Below, one piece after another: positions 44,014-57,015 of a DNA stretch of 64,000 nt (position 1 is the stretch's first letter; each line of letters begins with the position of its first letter). The position numbers and the translations under genes are program-made. The notes under the pieces are model-generated. The model did no database searches and was not told where the DNA came from. It saw nothing but the letters and a program-made list of their open reading frames with translations. Source of the DNA: Lentinula raphanica (lineage: Eukaryota > Basidiomycota > Agaricomycetes > Agaricales > Omphalotaceae); the NCBI GenBank assembly GCA_027919835.1, contig JANVFP010000010.1:1178001-1242000 (forward strand), read 5' to 3'.

Positions 44014-46845
44014 TTAGTCTTCAGACAGATATCGATATTCGAATCGGAAATCTGCCTTCTTCCGCTGACACCATGAGCCTTCCCAATCGAAGTAAACGTA
44101 TACTCCCTGCTCATACTCCTCTGTGATTGCCTGCGGTTCAGAATGGCGTTGGAACCATGTCAGGTATTTGACGTGGAATCGCCACGATTGACGCTTGAGT
44201 TCCTTGGCTGCAAGGAACCTGGGTTGCGACAGTAGTCAGTCTAAGATAGACGGCAAACAAGCAATCAACTGACTGTTGGTAAGTTCCCGGCAGGTAGTAA
44301 AACACGTAGAAAAGCGTCTCGACGTCCAGTTGTGCGAATATTGCCGGTGTGTTCAACAGGCGACTGGGCGTCTGAGGATAGTACGAGGGCGTGTTGAAAG
44401 GATTCCGCGGCACATAGTATTTCGGCCTAAGAGAAATAATCATATTCACCTTGTGGTCAATCATCTCAGAAGATCATAGAAGATGAATCTCTCACCTCTC
44501 TGTATCCTGGGGTAGAGGGAGATTCGCCAAGCCCCCATCAAGTAACTTGTGAACTTGATCTATGTTGTTCATACGATGCACAGCTAAGACTAAATGAGCA
44601 CACAAGACCAGAATATTCAAATGAGCAACCGAACCTTTCTGCTTCGCATTCTCGAAGGACACCACAAGATCCGACAACGAGCCAGGGACAGCCCGAGACG
44701 CTTGCTGTGCAGCTGAAGGCGGTCTTGCTGCTGGGGCAATCTGTTGTGGCACATGTAGCGATTGCTCATTAACAACTTTCACTCCTGGAGGGAACTGTGG
44801 CGCTTGTGCCAATTGAGGTGCCGGTGAACTTGTTGAGGGTACACCTGAGGGGTTCAGCGAGTACTGCTGTATTTGTTGCGGCAATGGTGAAGGGCCAGCG
44901 TTGGGTGCTGGTGCTTGCAGGGCTCCATTACTTTGCGATTGTGATGGCGGAATCACATCACTTGGAGCAGTCGTCTGTACAAGGATAGACATGGGTTAGT
45001 TATGGTAAGAGGGAGAATGATAGACACATACACTAGCATTTGTGACTTTCGTAGGAGAAGAGGATATTGACTCTAGAGAACGATAAAGACGCCACCAAAA
45101 TGAAGAAAGAGAGGACCAAACCTTTCCGTGCAGCAGATGCTCGCTGCGGTGATGACGTTGCCACTGGTGCACCCACAGAACTGATCACGGCCTCTGATAT
45201 TGCTGGCGACTCTTGGCTTGAATAGAATGATCCGTCGAATTGTTGTGACACGGACGCTGCTGAAGACAGCATCGGGCTTGTAACCGAAGGATGTGTCAAG
45301 CTCGGGGACGAAGTCACAACTGATGATTGATCTTGCGATGCTTGTGAAGAAGACGCCGGTAGCGATGGTGGTGCAGCTGTTGTACTCGAACCTGTAGTTG
45401 TTGATGGTGCAGTTGTTGTGGCAGGAGCAGGTGCCGGTGCAAGTGCCGCTGCTGCTGCTGCGGCATACCCTATAGGAGTCAACGTTGCTGCAGGCCGTGG
45501 TGCTGGTGCTGAGGGCGTTGAAACTGGATGTGGAACGGGTGGCTTGAGTATGCTCGTTATCGGCTGTGATTTTGCTGAAGGCATAGTGAATTGACTGTAG
45601 TTGCAGATTCGACAAACACAACGTTACCATCGACAGAAGCCTCTGCAAAGTGCAGTGAAGTTAGAGAAACTGCACATGAACGACGGGAAAAGAAACGCAC
45701 TTCTTAGTGTAGTTGCTGCCTTCTTCAACACTGGACTACTATCCCGTCGACTACTTGTCGTGCTCTCATCATCATGTTTCTTGCTTGGTGTCCGTTGAGG
45801 CAGATCTGTGAGAAGCATGATTGTGGGTCAGAATTCTGGGAGCATCTTGACAATTGAACACACACCTTCGCTGACGTCGTCAGATTCGTCGCTATCCTCG
45901 TCATCATGTACTAGTCCACGGAATTTCTCCTCTTCCTCGTCGAGGTTGAGTTCATCATATATCCCTTCGTATTCATCGAAATCTTCTTCCTGTGAATATC
46001 TCATGAGTGTTTGTCTCATACAGTTCTTGCAGCACATACCGTGTTGCTTTCCACGAAATAAGCAACGTCGTCCTTCAGAGCGACCGCTCTTTCCGTGACC
46101 AAAGATCCATTGTTCAACAGTCGAAGGACAATCTCGAGGCGACTTATATGCCATTTCCGTCGCTCATTCAGATGCTCCAGCTCTTCTGTACGCCCAGCAG
46201 AACTCGTTGATTTCCCCCGCTTCTTGCCTGAACCCTGTAACGACTCGATTTCCGCCTCGGCCTGCTCTATCTGCATCTGCAACTCTTCCACTTTGGTCTG
46301 TAACCAAGCCATAATCTCTTCCTTCTCTTGCTCTTTCGGATCTAGCTTGGTAGCCTGTGTCAAGCCCTCCTTGGAAAATGCTTTTGTCTTCATTTCCTTT
46401 TCGCAAGCTTTGAACTTCTCCATTTGCTGTTGAACAATGATGAGTGCATGAGTATAAGGAACACACAACGCGTCAGAAGATAGTGCGGTAAAGGCCACTG
46501 AACGGAGTACACGCGATTCAAGCACGCTCGACGCTCACCGTTTCGATCAGCTTGCGGTTTTCCACCAGTGCGGACTTGTCCTTGATGTCATTACTGGCAA
46601 CCCAAGTCTTTATCTGGTCGCGCATTCTCTGCAGCTTCTTAATTTGAGTCTTCAAATCCAGCTCCAGTTTCTCTTTCTGCGTTTGATTTGAAGAGGCCTG
46701 CATTTTGTCGTATACGCTCTCGAAGTACTCCACGCCTTCCCCGACCTTCTTCAGCGTTCGGTCAATCTCGGCTGTAGCAGAGCATCAGAATCTGACATAG
46801 CTATTGCTTGCGCAGAGCCTCACTTTGTAGTTTTCGTGCCGCCAT
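44014..46845 (-). CDS. NOT3: CCR4-NOT complex subunit 3/5
   Basis: The ATG at 46845 gives MAARKLQSE, spliced to [20 protein letters not shown], the family hallmark. The coiled-coil Not3 N-domain continues with [40 protein letters not shown], and [20 protein letters not shown]. An acidic segment ([16 protein letters not shown]) and a long low-complexity Ala/Pro/Ser/Thr linker follow. The C-terminal NOT box reads [40 protein letters not shown] and [20 protein letters not shown]. It ends [11 protein letters not shown] before the TAA at 44014. Not3/5 scaffolds the deadenylase complex that shortens mRNA poly(A) tails and couples decay to codon optimality. About nine exons. All expected domains are present. 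Confidence 0.95.
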
Positions 46846-47766
46846 GGCAAGCGACGTAGTTGTTCAGTGGTACAGTGGACCTTTGTCTTTCAGCAGGAGG
46901 AAGAATTGGGTGTATTACTAAGCAAATATTTGGTGTTCCGCCCTTCCCGACGGCGGGATGTCACAAGATGTCACCCGCCCCAAATCTTCTCAAATCTTCC
47001 TCCTTCTTCTCTCATTGGAACCGACTCGAATAGCTCGTTTTATCAACTATCTGCCACTCATCCAAGGTTTGCATGAGGCACCGACTGTAACGGACGAATG
47101 AACCTTGAAGCCACAGCGGCTGTTTTATCCAATCTATATCCACTGTGAGTTCTGTGCTATAAGTACCTTCGCCGTAACTTTTTCATGACACTCAAATGCA
47201 AGGTGATTGAACGCTTGCAAGATACAGATTGAAATCTCATACGTGTACGTGTTAGACGGGCATCTCGTTAGAGAGCGTGTACTGGAGCTAAACGATGCGC
47301 TGGGTACGGGCTCGGATATGTTCGGAGTACTGCCATTGGGCAGAACACAGCAGCGGCGCCATATGTTTCGCTGTTTAGCGCTGTTCGAAATTTGTTGTGA
47401 AACGAATTTCAGCGCGAGATCCAAGTTGCAACTTCCCACAGACATTCGAATGACTGATTGTGGGCAGACAGGACTTGACAGGACGTACAACGTCATGGTG
47501 TTGATTATATGAATGACTCGCGTGTAGATGAACATATCGATAATTCTTGATAGAGCTTGAAAAAACATTGGAGAGAAAAAGTTCTAACTTCTTCGACTCC
47601 GAGCTTGTGCCACTCCTCCGAGGAAGACTTCAATTTTTCGAAGCAAGTCACAACGTGACTTCCGCGTCACAATCAAATTCTCCATTCAGTGCTCTTTCTT
47701 TGTTCCAACTCAGCCTTCTACTCCCTTCACGACTTACGACGATCTCTCTCTTTTTCTACAACTGCC
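46846..47766. promoter_or_regulatory. Long divergent spacer of NOT3 and BEM1
   Basis: 920 bp between two start codons. Open frames exist on both strands at 47134-47568, the plus frame reading for example GHLVRERVLELNDALGTGSD. Neither has an identifiable family, and they overlap. A small gene here is possible but not supported. CT-rich sequence just before 47767 fits the BEM1 leader. Confidence 0.3.
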
Positions 47767-49847
47767 ATGAAATCCATCAGAAAATCTCTGAATGGAAACA
47801 AAGATTCACTGCGAAATCAGATTTCTACACCACTCCCCCTACCATCTGTCTCTAAACCAGCCTCTGCAATCACACCACCGCAGAAGGTCATCAGGGCAAC
47901 TGCGGACTACCGACCTCAAGCTCCTCAAGAGCTATCCTTCAAGAAAGGAGACTTCTTCTATGTGTTGAGAGATGTAGATGATAGTGGGTCATGGTATGAG
48001 GCGCACAACCCAATATCGAGCGCAAGGGGCTGGTCCCGAGAGCATTGTTCGAAGAATTCAACAAGACTTCCGTTTCGTAAGTTGCTTGCTCCTTCGCAAT
48101 GAGGCTGGACCCGAACTTACCTAAACGTAGCTCCCGCATCTCACAAGGCACCAGTCTAGGTAATATCAACATCCCTAACGGCGGGGCGCGTGCTTCGGAG
48201 GTTCCTTTGACACCTAAAAGCCCTACGAAGTCACAGGTCTTCTACGCCATCGTCCTACACGATTTCGAAGCTGAGCGAGCCGACGAGCTCGACGCTAAAC
48301 GTGGCGATGCTATAACTGTCGTCGCACAGTCTAATCGTGAATGGTTCGTCGCCAAGCCAATCGGAAAATTAGGTCGCCCAGGCCTCATTCCTGTTTCTTT
48401 CGTGGAAATCCACGATCCGACCACAGGGAGAGCAGTTCCCGATGTGAATGCTCTTATGGATCGTGGAGATCTACCCAAAGTTGAGGATTGGAAACGAGCG
48501 ATGTTTAACTACAAGCAAAATAGCATTGCTTTAGGTGTTATTGATGCTCCTGCTGTCCCGAACAGTCCCTTCGTACATACACAATCATCACTTCCCCCTC
48601 CATCCGACCCAACCCTCATTGAGGATTCTCCCGCGCGCAAACAATCGGCGCCATCGGTTTCCTCTGGTCCCGAACCCATAGACTCTCTTCCCGAAGGCAT
48701 ACTGTTGTATGCTGAAGCAGTTTCTTTCCACTATGAAATGGAGGAGTACTGGTTTCGAGTTAACGCGATATTTCAACCTTATCCTCCACCAGGCCAAGAT
48801 TCATTACCAAACGCGAAACAACTCATCCTGTTTCGAGTGTACAACGATTTTTACGACTTTCAGGTTTCGTTACTAAACACCTTTCCACGAGAGGCTGGCC
48901 GAGAACCTCCACATCCACGAATGTTACCTTATATGCCAGGACCGGCCCAGAATGTCAATGACCAGCTCACAGCGACTCGAAGAGCAGAACTCAATGATTA
49001 TCTGCATAGCCTTTGCGAATTAAACAGGGCCGGTGCCAAATATATCTTGGAACATGCTGTTGTCAGAGAGTTTCTCTCCCTCAAACCTGGCGATGTTGAG
49101 AACGAGACGGAGCCAAGGATGGAAGAGATAGAGGCGCTGTTCGCAACTGAGGATGATGACCAATATCCGAATGATGCTGAGTATGATGAGGTCCGGGACA
49201 CACTGGGAAAGATGAAACTGGAGGATGATAGGAGAAGTGAAAATTCGGAGTATGGGGAAGATGAAGGTCAATCTTCACATCGGCGGACATACGATCGACA
49301 CCCTTACGCACGGACAGACGACAATAACCTTCGCCTGCATGCTCACTCTCAGAATCACCAGCGCAACGGTTCTACCTCATCGTTCAACCGCACACCATCA
49401 CCTTACGCCTCCCACTCCCGATCAAATTCACCCAACCTAGATCCTCGACGCGACAGCGAATACTCATACAGACATTCTGGTGGGAAAAGTCACAACGCAT
49501 CTTCACCGTCAATATCTTCTGTCCGTTCAACAAATGCACCCACAGGAGGCAGAGCACGTTCCCACTCCAACGCAAACAACCCACCCATATCAGCCGCCAA
49601 TCCACAGACAGCGTTTGTCAAAATCAAAATCTTTGACCGTGTTGCTGATGACCTTATCGCCATACGTGTCCATCCGCTCGTGACCCATTCAGAGCTCATG
49701 GACAAAGTACAAACACGGCTGGGAGGAGAAGTCAGTAATCTGAAATTCCGTGACAGCGTGAGCAATGTGTTTATTGCATTGGATAACGACAGTCAGTTGA
49801 GAGCGTGGATGGAAGGGACGGACAAGCATGTACTGTACGCTGATTGA
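47767..49847 (+). CDS. BEM1: Bem1/Scd2-like polarity scaffold (SH3-SH3-PX-PB1), frame-interrupted
   Basis: The ATG at 47767. SH3 domain 1 reads IRATADYRPQAPQELSFKKG through GSWYEAHNPISSARG. SH3 domain 2 (nt about 48235-48415) reads FYAIVLHDFEAERADELDAK. The PX domain (nt about 48700-49085) includes ILFRVYNDFYDFQVSLLNTF, then an acidic and a Ser/His-rich linker. The C-terminal PB1 domain (from about 49611) reads TAFVKIKIFDRVADDLIAIR to the TGA at 49847. Bem1 holds Cdc42, its GEF Cdc24 (through PB1) and PAK kinases at growth sites. In SH3-1 the frame breaks at GGGG 48026-48029: with one more G the protein continues GLVPRALFEEFNKTSVS and splices in phase at 48076-48130 into SH3-2. Without it the frame stops at 48102. 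Confidence 0.9.
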
Positions 49848-50080
49848 GCGTCGTCAAGGATGTAGCGTTGGTACTACATCCTGGACCCGCATTTTGGATC
49901 TATAGTTTTTGGTTCTAGTCTCTATGCTATGGGACATTTATTCTTGTGTTTTTTCACCTATTCATTATTATCTTCGATGTTCTCTGTTTTTTCTATTTGT
50001 CACTGTGTTCCTTTCGATGTGCAGATGTCCTTCTAGTTATGATGTATCAGTTGCTTTCTACTTGGAACATGATAATACTG
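49848..50080. other. BEM1 3' flank
   Basis: T-rich non-coding sequence, probably the BEM1 3' untranslated region, ending at the target-site duplication of the transposon array. Confidence 0.4.
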
Positions 50081-50088
50081 TCAAATGT
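50081..50088. repeat. Left target-site duplication TCAAATGT
   Basis: Identical to 57831-57838 on the far side of the array, directly adjoining the first TIR. Confidence 0.8.
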
Positions 50089-52391
50089 GGCTCGATACTG
50101 ATGCTGGTGGGAAATAGCGATAGCGGATAGCAAAATATTTAGTAATCACCACATACAAGGAAGGTCCTTCCCACAGTACTGTGTTTTCCGAGCTGCCGCA
50201 TTGCCGACTCGCTTCGAGCTTCGAGCTGCTGCGTGCACTTGCCACTTGACCACAGTTGCAGAATATAGTTGACTATGCCTCTCCTCTACCCTTGTATGAG
50301 CTCATCTTCTGCTAGAATTGCTACTCAACTACACCATTTTAGCTCCCATCTCTTTGTTAAATACATACCACCCTCAAGATCTTTCTTGTTCAATCTCCAT
50401 CTCCCCAAGTGGAGAGAGTCCTCAGTCCCAGTGGAAACTGGACATGCGCGTTTCGGTGTGAAAAAGCCCAGAACCGCTGAAATTTGCTAATTTGGGTTGA
50501 TTTCGGTCCACGACCTTTTTCTCTACAACTTCTCTCAAGTTCTCTCTCAGTTTCTCTCTCGTTCAGGTCTCTGAATGACGTTTCTGACTGACTCTGACGG
50601 AATAATCTTGTCGAAGGACTTGCCGACGTCATATGGAAACTTGAAAAACATTTAAACCGACCAGATGTATGCGAACAACGATTTTGTCCTTCCCTCTCCC
50701 CACCAGTCTATCAACACTTTGCTCATGCAACAATTCTCCCAGCTCCGAGGCTCCAATTCCTCAGTCTGCTCGCTCCTTCTAGCCTCTACTAGGTCCGTCA
50801 TATTGTCAATCTGTTGCGGCGCTACACACACTCCAAGGATCTTCAACGTACATCGCAAGATAAACTAGAAATTAGTGCGTGTCTCGATTGTCTGGTTTGT
50901 ATACTCGATTGTCTGATTTGTATACACGTTCTCAACCTCGACTCGATCCCCACCGAATTGAAGCTCACAAGCTTGGCCTGCAACATTGTGCAACGGTCAA
51001 CTTGGGGGTGTTGCAGGGTATCGCAAGTTAGCGGTGAGTTCACGCTGTAACTCATAATTATTCTATGTATCTTATTGTCACTCATCAAGTCCACGATCAT
51101 ACTACACGAACAACTCAAAGACTTCCCAACCTCAGACACCAGCTCACGATGGGAATCAACAGGACGCTACGATTGAGCGACAAGACAATCTATTCAGTGA
51201 CGATGATGTGAGTCATATGGTGCATTTATTCGTTACATTAAAATCACTGACATTCACCTCTTCTTGTACCCAATCACGTATGGTCACCAAAACGCATATA
51301 CATGAAATTTCCGGGAACGAAGTGAGTGTCATAGTACTATCCTCAGAATGTGAGATGACTGACAATCATTCGTTTTTTCTCAGCACGCTGTTCTTCGAGG
51401 TACGTGATTGTCATCTTGTGTTCACGCCCAGTGATCTGACGGGTATTTTCATTGATTCAGGGTATCATATATGCAGGTCATGAGCAGATTCAAGGAAGGA
51501 TTGGGTCACATCGATGATACAACATATGAGTTTCATTGCATCCTTCTAGCTTCAGTAGTAGTCTATGCACCTAACAGAGCTTCCATGCACCTTTTTCCGC
51601 TCATCTGCACCTAAATCAACCTGAAATTTCCTGTAATATGTGTGAATAAAGGAAGCAATGTACAGGCACAGTTTCTACAGAAATACAGCCACAAGCGCGG
51701 AATCAGGCTGATAAGCACCTTGAAACACTCTCAAGAATTTTGATAGAAATTTTGCTAACCCAGCGACGCCTAAATCGCACCCAAAGAACATGCTATACGG
51801 ACAAAATAGGCGCATTTGGGTTTCGTGTAGGCGAAACCGTACGGAACCCAAATACAGCCAAAACACGCCGAGCTGCGCCGGATTGCGCTTGTCCAGTTTT
51901 CACTGGGCCTCAGTGCTCAGTCTCACACAGCTCAAAACATTATCAGCCTCTGAAAAAGACAATGGATGATCTCCTGTAAGACAACATGCATTTAAAATGG
52001 ACTCATTTTTGTGGTTCTCGAGCTGAGCAGTCCTCACTGCAGCCGCCGCGCAGCGGCGCTTAGAAAAAAATGCTGATTTATTCCATTTAGGGAACGCTAT
52101 CCAACCTCGGCAAAAAGCGGCCAACCGGATACCTCGGTATCCGAGAAATAGCATTCCAAATATGGAATTTCAAGGTGAATTCTTTGTGAGTAACATCGAC
52201 GGCACTACACTTGGTTCAGCAGTCAACTACCAGTTTGTATCACACCTTGCAGTAGTAGTGAGCTGTAGATGTAGCAACCTTGGTAGAAAATTGAGTATAG
52301 CTCTCACTTTCCTCTTTCTTTCTTTCTCCTCCTTCCTTTTTAGGAAATAATTATTTATTTTAATTTACCCCACCAACATCGCTATCGAGCC
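50089..52391. mobile_element. TIR element, long unit 1 (contains nested element)
   Basis: Starts ggctcgatactgatgctggt and ends in the imperfect reverse complement (accaacatcgctatcgagcc); the termini match at about 20 of 24 positions. It carries the nested 1,481-bp element at 50427-51907. The host part has no coding frame of note. Near its right end are a GC-rich hairpin (gccgccgcgcagcggc, about 52040) and a perfect-stem hairpin around cggatacctcggtatccg (about 52125). Confidence 0.85.
50427..51907. mobile_element. Nested 1,481-bp TIR element, copy 1
   Basis: Begins cccagtggaaactggacatg and ends gtccagttttcactggg, inverted over about 30 bp with a few mismatches. CCTCAGT flanks it directly on both sides (50420-50426 and 51908-51914). 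Inside are a CT-rich tract (about 50515-50570), an ATG at 50665 opening a 67-codon frame, a 21-bp tandem duplication (ctcgattgtctg... near 50882-50925) and splice-like signals. No recognisable transposase exists; these may be remnants of a captured gene. Confidence 0.8.
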
Positions 52392-52397
52392 AAATGT

Positions 52398-54700
52398 GGC
52401 TCGATACTGATGCTGGTGGGAAATAGCGATAGCGGATAGCAAAATATTTAGTAATCACCACATACAAGGAAGGTCCTTCCCACAGTACTGTGTTTTCCGA
52501 GCTGCCGCATTGCCGACTCGCTTCGAGCTTCGAGCTGCTGCGTGCACTTGCCACTTGACCACAGTTGCAGAATATAGTTGACTATGCCTCTCCTCTACCC
52601 TTGTATGAGCTCATCTTCTGCTAGAATTGCTACTCAACTACACCATTTTAGCTCCCATCTCTTTGTTAAATACATACCACCCTCAAGATCTTTCTTGTTC
52701 AATCTCCATCTCCCCAAGTGGAGAGAGTCCTCAGTCCCAGTGGAAACTGGACATGCGCGTTTCGGTGTGAAAAAGCCCAGAACCGCTGAAATTTGCTAAT
52801 TTGGGTTGATTTCGGTCCACGACCTTTTTCTCTACAACTTCTCTCAAGTTCTCTCTCAGTTTCTCTCTCGTTCAGGTCTCTGAATGACGTTTCTGACTGA
52901 CTCTGACGGAATAATCTTGTCGAAGGACTTGCCGACGTCATATGGAAACTTGAAAAACATTTAAACCGACCAGATGTATGCGAACAACGATTTTGTCCTT
53001 CCCTCTCCCCACCAGTCTATCAACACTTTGCTCATGCAACAATTCTCCCAGCTCCGAGGCTCCAATTCCTCAGTCTGCTCGCTCCTTCTAGCCTCTACTA
53101 GGTCCGTCATATTGTCAATCTGTTGCGGCGCTACACACACTCCAAGGATCTTCAACGTACATCGCAAGATAAACTAGAAATTAGTGCGTGTCTCGATTGT
53201 CTGGTTTGTATACTCGATTGTCTGATTTGTATACACGTTCTCAACCTCGACTCGATCCCCACCGAATTGAAGCTCACAAGCTTGGCCTGCAACATTGTGC
53301 AACGGTCAACTTGGGGGTGTTGCAGGGTATCGCAAGTTAGCGGTGAGTTCACGCTGTAACTCATAATTATTCTATGTATCTTATTGTCACTCATCAAGTC
53401 CACGATCATACTACACGAACAACTCAAAGACTTCCCAACCTCAGACACCAGCTCACGATGGGAATCAACAGGACGCTACGATTGAGCGACAAGACAATCT
53501 ATTCAGTGACGATGATGTGAGTCATATGGTGCATTTATTCGTTACATTAAAATCACTGACATTCACCTCTTCTTGTACCCAATCACGTATGGTCACCAAA
53601 ACGCATATACATGAAATTTCCGGGAACGAAGTGAGTGTCATAGTACTATCCTCAGAATGTGAGATGACTGACAATCATTCGTTTTTTCTCAGCACGCTGT
53701 TCTTCGAGGTACGTGATTGTCATCTTGTGTTCACGCCCAGTGATCTGACGGGTATTTTCATTGATTCAGGGTATCATATATGCAGGTCATGAGCAGATTC
53801 AAGGAAGGATTGGGTCACATCGATGATACAACATATGAGTTTCATTGCATCCTTCTAGCTTCAGTAGTAGTCTATGCACCTAACAGAGCTTCCATGCACC
53901 TTTTTCCGCTCATCTGCACCTAAATCAACCTGAAATTTCCTGTAATATGTGTGAATAAAGGAAGCAATGTACAGGCACAGTTTCTACAGAAATACAGCCA
54001 CAAGCGCGGAATCAGGCTGATAAGCACCTTGAAACACTCTCAAGAATTTTGATAGAAATTTTGCTAACCCAGCGACGCCTAAATCGCACCCAAAGAACAT
54101 GCTATACGGACAAAATAGGCGCATTTGGGTTTCGTGTAGGCGAAACCGTACGGAACCCAAATACAGCCAAAACACGCCGAGCTGCGCCGGATTGCGCTTG
54201 TCCAGTTTTCACTGGGCCTCAGTGCTCAGTCTCACACAGCTCAAAACATTATCAGCCTCTGAAAAAGACAATGGATGATCTCCTGTAAGACAACATGCAT
54301 TTAAAATGGACTCATTTTTGTGGTTCTCGAGCTGAGCAGTCCTCACTGCAGCCGCCGCGCAGCGGCGCTTAGAAAAAAATGCTGATTTATTCCATTTAGG
54401 GAACGCTATCCAACCTCGGCAAAAAGCGGCCAACCGGATACCTCGGTATCCGAGAAATAGCATTCCAAATATGGAATTTCAAGGTGAATTCTTTGTGAGT
54501 AACATCGACGGCACTACACTTGGTTCAGCAGTCAACTACCAGTTTGTATCACACCTTGCAGTAGTAGTGAGCTGTAGATGTAGCAACCTTGGTAGAAAAT
54601 TGAGTATAGCTCTCACTTTCCTCTTTCTTTCTTTCTCCTCCTTCCTTTTTAGGAAATAATTATTTATTTTAATTTACCCCACCAACATCGCTATCGAGCC
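52398..54700. mobile_element. TIR element, long unit 2
   Basis: Copy of unit 1 shifted by exactly 2,309 bp, preceded by the 6-bp spacer AAATGT (52392-52397). All translated frames match unit 1. Confidence 0.85.
52736..54216. mobile_element. Nested 1,481-bp TIR element, copy 2
   Basis: Same boundaries and CCTCAGT flanks as copy 1, at the same place in its host unit. Confidence 0.8.
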
Positions 54701-54706
54701 AAATGT

Positions 54707-57009
54707 GGCTCGATACTGATGCTGGTGGGAAATAGCGATAGCGGATAGCAAAATATTTAGTAATCACCACATACAAGGAAGGTCCTTCCCACAGTACTGT
54801 GTTTTCCGAGCTGCCGCATTGCCGACTCGCTTCGAGCTTCGAGCTGCTGCGTGCACTTGCCACTTGACCACAGTTGCAGAATATAGTTGACTATGCCTCT
54901 CCTCTACCCTTGTATGAGCTCATCTTCTGCTAGAATTGCTACTCAACTACACCATTTTAGCTCCCATCTCTTTGTTAAATACATACCACCCTCAAGATCT
55001 TTCTTGTTCAATCTCCATCTCCCCAAGTGGAGAGAGTCCTCAGTCCCAGTGGAAACTGGACATGCGCGTTTCGGTGTGAAAAAGCCCAGAACCGCTGAAA
55101 TTTGCTAATTTGGGTTGATTTCGGTCCACGACCTTTTTCTCTACAACTTCTCTCAAGTTCTCTCTCAGTTTCTCTCTCGTTCAGGTCTCTGAATGACGTT
55201 TCTGACTGACTCTGACGGAATAATCTTGTCGAAGGACTTGCCGACGTCATATGGAAACTTGAAAAACATTTAAACCGACCAGATGTATGCGAACAACGAT
55301 TTTGTCCTTCCCTCTCCCCACCAGTCTATCAACACTTTGCTCATGCAACAATTCTCCCAGCTCCGAGGCTCCAATTCCTCAGTCTGCTCGCTCCTTCTAG
55401 CCTCTACTAGGTCCGTCATATTGTCAATCTGTTGCGGCGCTACACACACTCCAAGGATCTTCAACGTACATCGCAAGATAAACTAGAAATTAGTGCGTGT
55501 CTCGATTGTCTGGTTTGTATACTCGATTGTCTGATTTGTATACACGTTCTCAACCTCGACTCGATCCCCACCGAATTGAAGCTCACAAGCTTGGCCTGCA
55601 ACATTGTGCAACGGTCAACTTGGGGGTGTTGCAGGGTATCGCAAGTTAGCGGTGAGTTCACGCTGTAACTCATAATTATTCTATGTATCTTATTGTCACT
55701 CATCAAGTCCACGATCATACTACACGAACAACTCAAAGACTTCCCAACCTCAGACACCAGCTCACGATGGGAATCAACAGGACGCTACGATTGAGCGACA
55801 AGACAATCTATTCAGTGACGATGATGTGAGTCATATGGTGCATTTATTCGTTACATTAAAATCACTGACATTCACCTCTTCTTGTACCCAATCACGTATG
55901 GTCACCAAAACGCATATACATGAAATTTCCGGGAACGAAGTGAGTGTCATAGTACTATCCTCAGAATGTGAGATGACTGACAATCATTCGTTTTTTCTCA
56001 GCACGCTGTTCTTCGAGGTACGTGATTGTCATCTTGTGTTCACGCCCAGTGATCTGACGGGTATTTTCATTGATTCAGGGTATCATATATGCAGGTCATG
56101 AGCAGATTCAAGGAAGGATTGGGTCACATCGATGATACAACATATGAGTTTCATTGCATCCTTCTAGCTTCAGTAGTAGTCTATGCACCTAACAGAGCTT
56201 CCATGCACCTTTTTCCGCTCATCTGCACCTAAATCAACCTGAAATTTCCTGTAATATGTGTGAATAAAGGAAGCAATGTACAGGCACAGTTTCTACAGAA
56301 ATACAGCCACAAGCGCGGAATCAGGCTGATAAGCACCTTGAAACACTCTCAAGAATTTTGATAGAAATTTTGCTAACCCAGCGACGCCTAAATCGCACCC
56401 AAAGAACATGCTATACGGACAAAATAGGCGCATTTGGGTTTCGTGTAGGCGAAACCGTACGGAACCCAAATACAGCCAAAACACGCCGAGCTGCGCCGGA
56501 TTGCGCTTGTCCAGTTTTCACTGGGCCTCAGTGCTCAGTCTCACACAGCTCAAAACATTATCAGCCTCTGAAAAAGACAATGGATGATCTCCTGTAAGAC
56601 AACATGCATTTAAAATGGACTCATTTTTGTGGTTCTCGAGCTGAGCAGTCCTCACTGCAGCCGCCGCGCAGCGGCGCTTAGAAAAAAATGCTGATTTATT
56701 CCATTTAGGGAACGCTATCCAACCTCGGCAAAAAGCGGCCAACCGGATACCTCGGTATCCGAGAAATAGCATTCCAAATATGGAATTTCAAGGTGAATTC
56801 TTTGTGAGTAACATCGACGGCACTACACTTGGTTCAGCAGTCAACTACCAGTTTGTATCACACCTTGCAGTAGTAGTGAGCTGTAGATGTAGCAACCTTG
56901 GTAGAAAATTGAGTATAGCTCTCACTTTCCTCTTTCTTTCTTTCTCCTCCTTCCTTTTTAGGAAATAATTATTTATTTTAATTTACCCCACCAACATCGC
57001 TATCGAGCC
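54707..57009. mobile_element. TIR element, long unit 3
   Basis: Copy of unit 1 shifted by 4,618 bp, with the AAATGT spacer at 54701-54706. Confidence 0.85.
55045..56525. mobile_element. Nested 1,481-bp TIR element, copy 3
   Basis: Same boundaries and CCTCAGT flanks as copies 1 and 2. Confidence 0.8.
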
Positions 57010-57015
57010 AAATGT

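Noticed and set aside
47134..47568. A gene in the NOT3-BEM1 spacer
   Set aside because: Overlapping frames on both strands, with no family resemblance, convincing start context or splice pattern.
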